Of a stretch of 64,000 nucleotides of DNA, positions 1 to 10,615 are shown piece after piece. The position numbers and the translations under genes are program-made. The stretch comes from a virus. Location: IMG/VR virus record IMGVR_UViG_3300027710_000011, positions 124,001 through 188,000 of that record; one strand, given 5' to 3'. The notes beneath the pieces were generated by a model. The model saw only the letters and a program-made list of their open reading frames with translations, was not told the origin of the DNA and did no database searches. How positions within the stretch are numbered: position 1 is the stretch's first letter; each line of letters begins with the position of its first letter.

Positions 1-550
1 TGAGATTGTGGTCGCGATACGCACTGCGGATACCGCCACCATCTATTTGATCCCAGCAGACCGGTGTGACTTGGTTGTCTGGCACCGTCACGACTGTCAG
101 ACCTGGAGATACTTCATTCACGGTGGTGGCTGCCATGAGTTCGTTATTTCCAACAAGCTCTTCATACTTGCTGGAAGTAATGTGGAGCCTGTTGGACTTC
201 ACGCCGGAACGAACTGCTGCTAGCACAATGCGTTTTTCCCAACGCTCCGTACTCATCGCCGGCAAAGATGCCCATTTGTAGTAAATTTCTAACGGAATGT
301 GCATCCGAAACGGAATCTGAGTCGAAGCTTTGTCAAAGCCAGAAAGCGGCTCATTGGTGGCCATTACATTACCGTTACCGCCTCTTATGTACTCGCTCAA
401 GACGTAAGTCAAGCCATACGCTTCAAAGCTCTCGCAACGAAGTTCGCCATACTGCTGTAACAATTCAGCGTCACTAAGTTTGAGAACTTCGGCAATGATC
501 TTGTCCACCTCGACGAAATTGGCGGCGTCGTAATAATCAATCTTACTCAT
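1..550 (-). CDS. Hypothetical protein, 3' part cut by window edge
   Basis: The frame is open from an ATG at 548-550 to the left edge of the window, so the C-terminus is missing (about 183 residues visible, beginning MSKIDYYDAANFVEVDKI). Its start overlaps the stop of the upstream gene in an ATGA arrangement (547-550), which suggests translational coupling. No known motif was recognised. It has the mixed-charge composition of a soluble cytoplasmic protein, with no signal peptide or membrane segment. Confidence 0.75.
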   Translation of the reverse strand, partial: MSKIDYYDAANFVEVDKIIAEVLKLSDAELLQQYGELRCESFEAYGLTYVLSEYIRGGNGNVMATNEPLSGFDKASTQIPFRMHIPLEIYYKWASLPAMSTERWEKRIVLAAVRSGVKSNRLHITSSKYEELVGNNELMAATTVNEVSPGLTVVTVPDNQVTPVCWDQIDGGGIRSAYRDHNL

Positions 551-1029
551 GTTCTTTTTCCTATTTTGAGTTCTTGACCAATTTCCATATACAGCTCGTT
601 ATGTCGTCTTTCACGAGCTGCTAAGGCGTCGATGCAGGTGAACATGTTTGTGAACATGTCCTTCTCGCGAAGCCCGTTTCCGATAGTGTACGAGATCATC
701 TCAGGCGTGACCTCTGGCAACGGATAGTGTTTTTTGCAGAACTGCGCAAGCGTCATTGGACTTGCGTCAGGCAACTTGAAGGGCTTGTGACTGGATTCTT
801 TCACCGCCTGCATCACGGCAAGTTGGAAGTCAGAGGGATGATGCCTAGCGATCTTACTGGCATCGTTGCGAACCCACATCTCCTGACCTTCGGTTTTACT
901 GCGCAGCCAGCCGTCTTCTTCAAGAGTTTTGGCAGCCATCTCTTGAGCATGAGTCTTCCCAACTTGCATTGAAGACATTGCTGCAAAGAGAGCGAGACTT
1001 TGGTAAGGACGTAATGGAAAGCGTGCCAT
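547..1029 (-). CDS. Hypothetical protein, 160 aa
   Basis: ATG start at 1029, ending in an ATGA overlap with the following gene. The first 25 residues are mildly hydrophobic, but no clear membrane helix follows. The rest is charged and probably helical. The family is not recognised. It lies in a minus-strand run with the 107-residue gene upstream and the partial gene downstream, so the three are probably co-transcribed. Confidence 0.7.
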   Translation of the reverse strand: MARFPLRPYQSLALFAAMSSMQVGKTHAQEMAAKTLEEDGWLRSKTEGQEMWVRNDASKIARHHPSDFQLAVMQAVKESSHKPFKLPDASPMTLAQFCKKHYPLPEVTPEMISYTIGNGLREKDMFTNMFTCIDALAARERRHNELYMEIGQELKIGKRT

Positions 1030-1058
1030 TTTCGTATCTTTCTGAGTTGAGACGAGCT

Positions 1059-1382
1059 CTAGTACTGACTGTCAAGTTCTGCGATTTCCTCAGCAGTGAT
1101 TTGAAGAGTCAGAATAGACATGCAGTCCTCAGGACTGATCACACCTGTCCAAAGCTCGCCGTCGGTTGTGACGATTGCGATCTTGTTTTGAAATGTAGTC
1201 GTATCAACATTCTTAGTGATACGACCGTAACTGATGAACAAGTTCTGAATGAACTGCTCGTCTTTGAATCTTGCTGTTGGAATCTGAATTTGCTTCAGTT
1301 GTTCTTCTTGTCTTGATCTGACGAATTCTGCGAACGTATCTTGGAAGTCCGCTTTCTTGTTTCGTGTCATAAACTCAAACAT
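1059..1382 (-). CDS. Hypothetical protein, 107 aa
   Basis: ATG at 1380-1382 is preceded by a good ribosome site (GAGGAAACC). The protein is small and acidic towards its C-terminus. It has a central stretch (about residues 52-85) that could be a small beta domain, and no recognised family. It is the first gene after the hairpin at 1434-1459. A TTATTAC element on the minus strand just after that hairpin may serve as its promoter; this is inference. Confidence 0.7.
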   Translation of the reverse strand: MFEFMTRNKKADFQDTFAEFVRSRQEEQLKQIQIPTARFKDEQFIQNLFISYGRITKNVDTTTFQNKIAIVTTDGELWTGVISPEDCMSILTLQITAEEIAELDSQY

Positions 1383-1433
1383 TTGGTTTCCTCACCCCCG
1401 TTTATTGATCTATACTTTTTACTGACGTAATAA

Positions 1434-1459
1434 AAAAGAGCAGGATATCCTGCTCTTTT
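1434..1459 (-). terminator. Rho-independent terminator
   Basis: Perfect palindrome AAAAGAGCAGGAT/ATCCTGCTCTTTT just after the stop of the 1471-2313 gene, read on the minus strand and followed by TTTTATTACGTC. Confidence 0.85.
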
Positions 1460-1470
1460 CCATCGTTGTT

Positions 1471-2313
1471 TTATTTTGTCTTTTGCGCTTCGTAATCAAC
1501 TTTCAAGCGATTCATCAGGTTTTCCATTTGAAACAGATCACGCTGATCGCTTGATGAGTTGAACACAATTTGACGTACTTCCTTTTCGAACATGCCGTGT
1601 TGGTTGCAGCACGAGTGATCAGGTAAGCACAGGCCGCGTTCAAAATCCGGTATTTCAACAGTTTGACTGTTGGCTTGTGCACGAGCGCGCAGCTGATGTT
1701 GTTTGCTCCACATGAAAGCCAGTGGTATTTTGAAGATAGGAATGTCCGCATTACCTTTGACACGGATGGGATCCATGTCTTCTAGATACGGAACCAACGA
1801 CTGATGAACAGAGTATCCTTCCACCCAACGCGACAACACGGTGATCCGGTCCAGAGATTCAATTCGCTTGATCAGACGAATGTCTTTCTCAGTGAACCCA
1901 TCTTTCTTGTATCGCAGCGTCATGTAATCCTGACAGTCTTCCGGTGTGAACTTCAAAGGAGGGCTATCTGGATCAAGCGCAATTGCATAGACACCAATCT
2001 GGATGAAACGGAACAAAGCGTATTCCGTATTCGTCGCAGTCTTGTGCCTGGTATGAAAAATCCGAGTCCACCAAGGAACGATCGAGATCAGTTCATCCAA
2101 TGTATGCATCTTGCTTGCGATGACGCGAATCTCTTTCAACGCGTCATGCAATGGGTTGGTGCACCTGTCGTGAAAATTCAGCTCGGTCGTGTTTGTTCCT
2201 ACATCCAGTTGATTGCTCAGGCGAAACGACTCTAGTTCTTCTTTGGCCTTCAAGACCAAATTGAACATCTGCCCTCGAGTTTCCTCAATGACTATCGTAC
2301 TTGTGTTCGTCAC
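1471..2313 (-). CDS. Hypothetical protein, about 280 aa
   Basis: The frame opens at a TTG (2325), but a GTG at 2311-2313 is preferred because GGAG sits six bases upstream of it. The protein is soluble, rich in charged residues and Trp/His, with a Cys/His-containing stretch near the C-terminus (CLPDHSCCNQHG) that could bind metal; this is not proven. No family was recognised. It stands alone between two hairpins (2421-2453 upstream, 1434-1459 downstream), so it is probably its own transcription unit. Confidence 0.7.
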   Translation of the reverse strand: MTNTSTIVIEETRGQMFNLVLKAKEELESFRLSNQLDVGTNTTELNFHDRCTNPLHDALKEIRVIASKMHTLDELISIVPWWTRIFHTRHKTATNTEYALFRFIQIGVYAIALDPDSPPLKFTPEDCQDYMTLRYKKDGFTEKDIRLIKRIESLDRITVLSRWVEGYSVHQSLVPYLEDMDPIRVKGNADIPIFKIPLAFMWSKQHQLRARAQANSQTVEIPDFERGLCLPDHSCCNQHGMFEKEVRQIVFNSSSDQRDLFQMENLMNRLKVDYEAQKTK

Positions 2314-2420
2314 AATTCTCTCCAATCACATCTGTTTGAACAGTGGTGCAGATAACGGTTGGTTCCGTTACTCACACTCTCACTTCTTAATCCCTGCTCT
2401 AACAGTTCACGGAAGGCTCG

Positions 2421-2453
2421 TAAGGTCGACCTGGTTTTAATAGGTCGACCTTA
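2421..2453 (-). terminator. Hairpin terminator after DNA ligase
   Basis: Twelve-base stem TAAGGTCGACCT/AGGTCGACCTTA with a 9-base loop, immediately after the ligase stop codon on the minus strand. The U-tract is poor, so termination efficiency is uncertain. Confidence 0.65.
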
Positions 2454-2457
2454 CACG

Positions 2458-4805
<2,348 letters not shown>

Positions 4806-4846
4806 TGGTTGATTCCTTGTTCGATTTATTGACTAATACCAGATCA

Positions 4847-4855
4847 GTGATATGT
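4847..4855 (-). promoter_or_regulatory. Candidate early promoter element ACATATCAC
   Basis: On the minus strand the sequence reads ACATATCAC, 41 bases upstream of the ATG at 4805. The same 9-mer occurs upstream of four other minus-strand genes in this window. Its core CATATCAC differs at two positions from TATATTAC, reported for phiKZ early promoters. Confidence 0.5.
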
Positions 4856-4898
4856 AACCAAGATAAAGTCCATTCAAATAAAGGACAAGTGACGTAAT

Positions 4899-4922
4899 AA
4901 AGAGCGGGAAGTCCCGCTCTTT
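4899..4922 (-). terminator. Rho-independent terminator
   Basis: Stem AAAGAGCGGGA/TCCCGCTCTTT with a 2-base loop centre, downstream of the Nudix gene on the minus strand and followed by TTTATTACGTC. Confidence 0.85.
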
Positions 4923-4934
4923 ATTTATTCAGAC

Positions 4935-5687
4935 TTACTTCTTGGTGGCCAAGACATTGTTGTTGAATTCAATTTCATTTTTCAGAAGCGAATCCACCAC
5001 CATGCGACTCCAGCCCTCCAGTTCATCCCAGTGATCCGTACGCAGATCACGAAGAGCAATGTAGCCACCGTCTTCGTTGTCGTCTTCCACCGGATAGGCA
5101 GTCACGTCGCGAGGCAAGATGCCCATGTACAGCAGGCCCAGATGAACGCGACCAACGTCTTCACTGTGATCAACAATGACGCTCTTGGAATTCACAATTT
5201 GGAGTTCCAAATTTGCTGCTTCATTGACATCAGCAACGCGGAAGCCAACTTCTTCACCGATTTCGCGACGAACACACTTGTAGATGGTTTCATCAAACAA
5301 GAGATAGGACTCAGTGATGTCGCCGCTGACCTTCTCGCCCTTAGTCGCGTCTTCTTCTTCAACATGACCGCCGTAGCCGATCGAGAGCTTGCCGTGCAGG
5401 CGCGCTTCACCCTCGCCCTTGCCTGGCCGACGATACGTTGCCAAGCTGGTGGTCAGGAGACCAGTTTCCTGATCAATCTCGGTGGTAGGGAACAAGATGT
5501 ACGGGATGAAATGGAGGTAGTTGTGATCTTCCTCCAAATCGGCACGCTTGCGATATTCCAGATGAGGCTGGATGCTTTCCAGAATTGCTTGCGTACTCAG
5601 CCCGTGAATACCGTGCTCGAGCTTACCGCCAAGCGCGTGCGTCACGTGGTGTTTCTGCACGCACAGGACAAGGTTTTGATGCTTCAT
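4935..5687 (-). CDS. Nudix hydrolase family protein
   Basis: Probable nucleoside-diphosphate-X hydrolase; the substrate is unknown. The Nudix signature is visible as E133-x7-REIGEEVGF (141-149), which supplies the metal-binding glutamates. The glycine that normally starts the box is displaced: GGHVEEED lies at 106-113, leaving an insertion of about 20 residues inside the canonical 23-residue motif. An N-terminal extension of about 60 residues precedes the domain. The start overlaps the stop of the ThyX gene (ATGA, 5684-5687), placing it in an operon with other nucleotide-metabolism genes. The domain call is secure; the substrate is not. Confidence 0.85.
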   Translation of the reverse strand: MKHQNLVLCVQKHHVTHALGGKLEHGIHGLSTQAILESIQPHLEYRKRADLEEDHNYLHFIPYILFPTTEIDQETGLLTTSLATYRRPGKGEGEARLHGKLSIGYGGHVEEEDATKGEKVSGDITESYLLFDETIYKCVRREIGEEVGFRVADVNEAANLELQIVNSKSVIVDHSEDVGRVHLGLLYMGILPRDVTAYPVEDDNEDGGYIALRDLRTDHWDELEGWSRMVVDSLLKNEIEFNNNVLATKK

Positions 5688-7060
5688 TTGAATTCACCAG
5701 AGAAGGTTTGGGTTCCACGCTTCAGAGTGAAGTTGTCTTCGTCCAGGTCGGGATAGACTGCTTCACCAAAGCGGGGCTTGATTTCTTGCAGACGCTTATA
5801 GACGTCATGCATGTAGTGACGCAGAGTCTGGTGCACCGTCTTGCCTGTGCGCAGTTCGATCAGATATGCCAGCTGACCAAAGTCACACTCGTACTCCACT
5901 GGAACACGACACCCCATAGGGATAGCGTATTGCAGATTCACCCTGGTCGTATAGTTCGTACCAGAGCAGTAGTCTGAGTTGGTTTGTTCGATAGAACGAA
6001 TTGCTTTAGCAACACGTTCATTGATGCTTTCAGGCAGCTCCTTGGTGTACCAAGGATGCATACCGTGTTCGGCCGTCAGCGTAGGCATCAGACACACACC
6101 GTTGCGATGACGATGCAAGTCCCGGAAGGCACCAAAGTCGATCAAGCCGCCGATAGACCAGCGTGAATTGATGTTAGCGATGCGAGGCAGCAGCTCGTGC
6201 TTCTTACGCTGACCGACCCAGTTCTCGACGTATCGCTCATCCAAAGACTGACGGTTCTCCAGGATAGCACGCTTCATCATCGGTGGATAGAAGAACAGAC
6301 CCGAGCCCTTCATGTACGCGAAGCGTTCGCGCAGCACCTCGACACCAGGCGTGGCATCGGGATAGAAGTCCTTCAGGCCTACGAGCACGCGTTCTGCAAT
6401 GTCGCGCATCTCTTGAGCAGGGTGATGCAACATCGCGCCGAAGTGATCGTTGATCGTATCGAACGTACCTTGGAAGGCCACGTTGGTTGTGCAACCAGCT
6501 GGGAGGAGACCGCGACAGATGTCGAAAGCACGAGCCTTGATGGTATTGCTCCAAGTCGTCATGAGCGCATCGACTTTGTCACCCGGCGTCTCAGGAGGAA
6601 TATTCAGAGGATATTCACGAACCAAGCGTTCGGACACCAATGGCAAAGCATCGATGTAGATCTGACGGAATTCTTCCTGGATAGCAGGAATCATGTCATC
6701 CAATTCCCACTTCATCTTTGGCGAGACGAAAGGTTGGTTGGAGAAGTCGATGTAACGCGTCGACGATTCCTGGCCGTTGTACAACGGATGATCTTCAATG
6801 GCCTTGGCAGCCAACTGAGACACGCCTTCCAGCCAGATGGTGGTTGTACCCAGTTGACCCACCGACTTGTGACCGTAGTTCACGTAGAACTTCTGCAAGC
6901 GGCTGCGCAAAGATTGTTCTTCTTCAGGCGTCGCCGGCAGTCGAGTCAGAATAGACGCGTAGCTACGCGAATACATGGCCAGCAACATTGCCTGCACGTC
7001 TGGTGCAAAATGGTCAGTGATGCCGACGTGGATGACAGGGGCTACAACTTGAGTATTCAT
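5684..7060 (-). CDS. thyX: Flavin-dependent thymidylate synthase ThyX family, double-domain form
   Basis: Expected to methylate dUMP to dTMP using methylene-THF and FAD. Two ThyX-like domains can be traced. Domain 1 (about 20-225) has the EGVS and QESSTRY (97-103) patterns and the RAFDICRGLLP helix. Domain 2 (about 300-440) has FRDLHRHRN with the RHR triad at 317-319 and an ELRTGK...TLRHYM segment. The RHR-x7-S signature is imperfect because the position after RHRNGVCLMP is Thr. The length (458 residues) is about twice a simple ThyX, like the long COG1351 proteins. ATG at 7058-7060 was chosen over an in-frame TTG at 7096. It is coupled to the Nudix gene downstream. Confidence 0.85.
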   Translation of the reverse strand: MNTQVVAPVIHVGITDHFAPDVQAMLLAMYSRSYASILTRLPATPEEEQSLRSRLQKFYVNYGHKSVGQLGTTTIWLEGVSQLAAKAIEDHPLYNGQESSTRYIDFSNQPFVSPKMKWELDDMIPAIQEEFRQIYIDALPLVSERLVREYPLNIPPETPGDKVDALMTTWSNTIKARAFDICRGLLPAGCTTNVAFQGTFDTINDHFGAMLHHPAQEMRDIAERVLVGLKDFYPDATPGVEVLRERFAYMKGSGLFFYPPMMKRAILENRQSLDERYVENWVGQRKKHELLPRIANINSRWSIGGLIDFGAFRDLHRHRNGVCLMPTLTAEHGMHPWYTKELPESINERVAKAIRSIEQTNSDYCSGTNYTTRVNLQYAIPMGCRVPVEYECDFGQLAYLIELRTGKTVHQTLRHYMHDVYKRLQEIKPRFGEAVYPDLDEDNFTLKRGTQTFSGEFK

Positions 7061-7108
7061 GCTTGTGGTTCTTTCTTGGATGAAGTAAATTTGCAATTAT
7101 TTTCTTGA

Positions 7109-7489
7109 CTAATTAGCTGGTCCAGTATCTTGCGCGATGAAACCAATGTGCTGATGACTGCGAAGCGGATTAAAAGCAAAAGCGCTTGGCTCAAGGACGA
7201 CAATTTGCTCACCGCTTAAGATGCCTCGATCCTTAGCGATGTTGATCATCTTCCTCTTCTTAGCCGTGATCATGTCGGGATTGATCTGGAAATTCAGCAA
7301 CCCATTTTCCTTGAGTAGCTCCACCACAGCTAAGAGATCGTGAATCTCGTAAATCAGATGCTCTTCGTTGGTAATGCCTTTGTCGGGAACAATGCTGTCA
7401 AGACCAAACAAGCTCGTCTTAGCAGCAGCTTGCCCAATCTCGTTACACTCTTCACCGGCCTTCATGAATAGATATTCAGCGTAGTTCAT
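7109..7489 (-). CDS. MazG-like nucleotide pyrophosphohydrolase
   Basis: A 126-residue all-alpha protein with the EExxE...ExxD metal-binding pattern of MazG/dUTPase-like pyrophosphatases: EECNE at 13-17 and EIHD at 48-51. It probably hydrolyses a (d)NTP to the monophosphate and pyrophosphate, which fits its position next to ThyX and Tmk. ATG at 7487-7489 follows GTGAGGTC. The final 40 residues lie outside the typical domain and are unassigned. Confidence 0.75.
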   Translation of the reverse strand: MNYAEYLFMKAGEECNEIGQAAAKTSLFGLDSIVPDKGITNEEHLIYEIHDLLAVVELLKENGLLNFQINPDMITAKKRKMINIAKDRGILSGEQIVVLEPSAFAFNPLRSHQHIGFIAQDTGPAN

Positions 7490-7541
7490 ATTGACCTCAC
7501 TTCTAAAGTATCCTCAAGGTCTGTAATTAATAACCAAAATA

Positions 7542-7566
7542 AAAGGAGGGCCGGAGCCCTCTCTTT
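7542..7566 (-). terminator. Rho-independent terminator
   Basis: GAGGGC/GCCCTC stem with a CGGA loop at 7546-7561, flanked by A/T runs, at the end of the 7565-8713 gene on the minus strand. Confidence 0.8.
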
Positions 7567-8713
7567 ATTCAGCCTGTACAGCTGGTTCGGGATGTTCTTT
7601 AGCGAACTCACGAATCGCACCGAGGAGATCATCTTTGTTCAAAGGAAGATGCGTATCCGCAGTCCACTCGCGTTCTTCACTGACATCGCCTTCAAAGCTA
7701 CGAACCTGATAGGTCAGCTTTCCAAACCAACCAATACCTGCGATTGGTCCATCCGGGAAATCAATACCGGCCATTTTTGATGGCAGGAATGTTCCGTAGT
7801 TCGCACCGAAGCTTTTGGGGTTCAGCAACGAAACAGACTTGGACGGAGGAAGCCAAACGTTTTCAACGTCAGCAATCGCACGTTCACGAGGCCGGCGCCA
7901 AACGGTGTACTTCTGTTCACCGCGATCGAGATGATGGTCATAACCGTAAACGACGTTCTCTTCCCAATAGTAACCTACCGGGACAACAGATTCGCCATCA
8001 ACATCCAACTTGATCTTGTATTCCCATCCGGGACACAATTGAGCACTGTGCAACTCGTTGAAGAACTTGAAGTTACTCACCAAGTCACGTGCCAGCTCCA
8101 GTGCGAAGCCGAACTTGTGCGAATCACGAATCTGAGGTTGCTTGTGAATGTGAGTGAACACGGCGCGCCATGTTTGCACTTCACGATCATTACCAACCTG
8201 GAACAAACCGTCGCTGTTCGGAGTGGAGTTAACTTTCCAATCCAAACCCAGAGGCGGTGTCATTGCGACAGCGTGACCATCATTCTTGTTGATGCGATAG
8301 GTTTGTGCGAACACAAAACCACCTGCGCGACAAGCTTCCAAATCTTCAATTTCGTTTTGCGAAACGATATCAAACGAAATGTCTGGAGTCTTGTACGCAT
8401 TACCGTTGATGTTACCCTTACGAAGAGCGTGCATTTGTTTCTTGCTGAGTGTGTAATACACGTCGCAAGCCACCATGTCTTCGCTGTAAGCGTACATCTT
8501 CAGAATACAAGCGTCCTTGTAGTCCGGGATGATTGCCAACAAACTCTGAGGGTTCTTGGCAATGAAGGTAACGATACCTTCACCTTCCGGATGCAAAGCA
8601 CAGCGATCCGCAGCTTGCTTTGCAAAAGGATAAACCTTGGATGTTTGGACATAATGCGTCTTCGAATACTTATTCAGCAATTCGAAGACGCTGTCCTTGA
8701 GTTCGATGCTCAT
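7565..8713 (-). CDS. Hypothetical protein, 382 aa
   Basis: Soluble mixed alpha/beta composition with no signal peptide or membrane segment, and no family recognised. Its ATG shares a base with the stop of the Lys/Ala/Pro-rich gene upstream (TGATG, 8711-8715), so the two are translationally coupled. It ends at a strong terminator. Its position among nucleotide and DNA metabolism genes suggests an intracellular role, but nothing in the sequence names one. Confidence 0.75.
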   Translation of the reverse strand: MSIELKDSVFELLNKYSKTHYVQTSKVYPFAKQAADRCALHPEGEGIVTFIAKNPQSLLAIIPDYKDACILKMYAYSEDMVACDVYYTLSKKQMHALRKGNINGNAYKTPDISFDIVSQNEIEDLEACRAGGFVFAQTYRINKNDGHAVAMTPPLGLDWKVNSTPNSDGLFQVGNDREVQTWRAVFTHIHKQPQIRDSHKFGFALELARDLVSNFKFFNELHSAQLCPGWEYKIKLDVDGESVVPVGYYWEENVVYGYDHHLDRGEQKYTVWRRPRERAIADVENVWLPPSKSVSLLNPKSFGANYGTFLPSKMAGIDFPDGPIAGIGWFGKLTYQVRSFEGDVSEEREWTADTHLPLNKDDLLGAIREFAKEHPEPAVQAE

Positions 8714-9696
8714 CAGGTGCTGATCCGTGAAGTGGCGGTCATCGAACGGAAAGTGTTGCGCAAGAACTTCTCACGCTCCAAAGCCTTCTCAGTCGTCATC
8801 TCGGGAGGCAACTTCAGCTGAGGCGCTGTGGGTTCCGGCGCTGCCTTGACGTAGGGGTTCTCGGGAATTGCGGCCAAGAACTTGTTCACTTCAGGCTTCG
8901 GCAAGAAGCTAGACGGAGCGAGGGAACCAGCCTGGGACTGTGACTGCGTTGTAGGGATTGGCGCAGCGGCTGGTGTGCTTTTCGGGGTAGCAGCTGTGAC
9001 AGGTTTTGTTTTCACAGCCTTCGTAGGCTTTTTTGCCGGTTCCACCTTCTTCACCGGAACAGCCTTGGTAGAAGGGCGAGCAACAGCAGTCTTCACCACA
9101 GTTGCAACGACGGCTTTCTTTGCTGCGGCCGGGATCTTGGAATCCTTGAGCATGGCCTTGACAGCCACAGCAGTCTTATCTGCCGTTGTCTTGGCAGCGT
9201 AGAACTTCTTGGCTTCACCCTTGGTCAAAGTCACCGAAGCGACGACTGGTTTGGCCGACTTCAAAGTGTTCTTCACGGGCGCTGTTGCTTTCGCACCTTG
9301 AACTGGCTTGATGCCTTGAACAGCAGCGACCTTTTTCACCGGCTCGAACTTCTTGGCAGTTTCTACGATCTTCTTGACCGCAGCTGGCGGAGCCGCTTTC
9401 TTGACGGGAACGACCTTCAACACGATGTTGTTGGCTTTGAGCAGTTTGTTAGCTGCATCCACCTTGGTCTGATTGCCGGACTTGATGGCTTCGCCAACTT
9501 GAGTTCCGATATAGCGTGCTTTGACGTGATCGACAATTGCTTGCTTGGTAGACACACCAGCGGGCTTCTTGACAGGGACGGAAGCCTTGGCAACAGCCTT
9601 CAAAGCAGGCTTTGCAGGTGCTGGCTTTTTGGCAGGCACTTGTTTGGTGGCGACAGGGATCTTTTTGTTCACAGGGATTGTGGGTTTGGTGGCCAT
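8713..9696 (-). CDS. Lys/Ala/Pro-rich basic protein, histone H1-like composition
   Basis: The first 235 or so residues are strongly basic and built of Lys, Ala, Pro and Val with many KKPA/VPVKK repeats, resembling histone H1 or bacterial AlgP-like tails. Two short alpha-helical islands interrupt this (about 48-93 and 155-195). The last 60 residues are different and acidic to neutral, ending in an EKALEREKFLRNTFRS helix. The likely role is non-specific nucleic-acid binding or compaction; this is inference from composition only. ATG at 9694-9696 has AAGGAG upstream. It is coupled to the next gene by TGATG. Confidence 0.7.
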   Translation of the reverse strand: MATKPTIPVNKKIPVATKQVPAKKPAPAKPALKAVAKASVPVKKPAGVSTKQAIVDHVKARYIGTQVGEAIKSGNQTKVDAANKLLKANNIVLKVVPVKKAAPPAAVKKIVETAKKFEPVKKVAAVQGIKPVQGAKATAPVKNTLKSAKPVVASVTLTKGEAKKFYAAKTTADKTAVAVKAMLKDSKIPAAAKKAVVATVVKTAVARPSTKAVPVKKVEPAKKPTKAVKTKPVTAATPKSTPAAAPIPTTQSQSQAGSLAPSSFLPKPEVNKFLAAIPENPYVKAAPEPTAPQLKLPPEMTTEKALEREKFLRNTFRSMTATSRIST

Positions 9697-9706
9697 GATT
9701 GGCTCC

Positions 9707-10606
9707 TTAAAAATGTTTGAGAAACTCGTCCAAGGTATAACGGTCGATAGGAAGATTCAGCCAAGCAGACCAAGAGATCCAGCCTTGCCAAGTATCGTCC
9801 TTGCGTTTTGTAGTGACGAAAGTTTCGTCCGTCTGCAAGCAGGTCAAAATGCGCAGACCGTCGATCTCCATGGCAAAGATCAAGTTTGGCTTGCCTTCGG
9901 GATTGAAGAAGAATTTCTCTTGTAACTCACCCGTCAGCGCTTCTGAGGTCGAATGATCGATAAAGTCCGGACCGTTCTCGATGACGTACACATCAATACC
10001 GTTGATCATGCTCGTGATATCAGCGATACGAAGAACGTTTTTAGGGCTGTGGTTAGACTCACGATCCGTTGTCGAGCTCGGCATGTAGGCTTTGCAGAAC
10101 ACATTGCGCAGCTTATACAGATACATCTCGACAGTCACCTTCTGAGGCACAGGTGCCGGCAGGTTGTAAAGATCAATGTCGTCTTTGAGGGCGTCGATTT
10201 TCAGACGACGGAAGTGATGATGTTCGGTGCATTCATAACGAGTAACACCGTTATCGTGAAACTCGTTGTCCACCCAACCGTGACCTTCTGGTGGGTTGGA
10301 GTAGCCGCCTTTACGCGAATGCTCGACCGCACGATATTCCCAATCCGGATGAATCCGAAGTGAGTGCAAGCGTTTGGCCAGATCACTCTCCAGCCAAGAT
10401 GCGCTCACGTGATTACCGTAGATCGTCGCATTGATCCAAGCCTCAGAAGGTACTTCTTTGCACTTGCTTGGCCAAACTGCGCCAAGATCAGCAACGTAAC
10501 CGAGAAGTGCTTCCATGTTGGCAACCACGTTTTGGGAAGTTGTCGTTCCCAAAGCCTTGACGATGCGTTCATGAATTTCTTGCTGAGTATCTGTTTTCGT
10601 TTGCAT
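9707..10606 (-). CDS. Hypothetical protein, 299 aa
   Basis: ATG at 10604-10606 lies a few bases after the thymidylate kinase stop, with AAAGG as ribosome site. Soluble, with a His-rich stretch (ECTEHHHFRRLK) near the middle and a Trp-rich C-terminus (WQGWISWSAWLNLP). No family was recognised. The position suggests co-transcription from tmk through to the 7565-8713 gene. Confidence 0.72.
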   Translation of the reverse strand: MQTKTDTQQEIHERIVKALGTTTSQNVVANMEALLGYVADLGAVWPSKCKEVPSEAWINATIYGNHVSASWLESDLAKRLHSLRIHPDWEYRAVEHSRKGGYSNPPEGHGWVDNEFHDNGVTRYECTEHHHFRRLKIDALKDDIDLYNLPAPVPQKVTVEMYLYKLRNVFCKAYMPSSTTDRESNHSPKNVLRIADITSMINGIDVYVIENGPDFIDHSTSEALTGELQEKFFFNPEGKPNLIFAMEIDGLRILTCLQTDETFVTTKRKDDTWQGWISWSAWLNLPIDRYTLDEFLKHF

Positions 10607-10615
10607 ACGAAGCCT

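Noticed and set aside
7061-7096. TTG start adding 12 residues to ThyX
   Set aside because: The ATG at 7060 is conventional, and the added residues are not needed for the fold.
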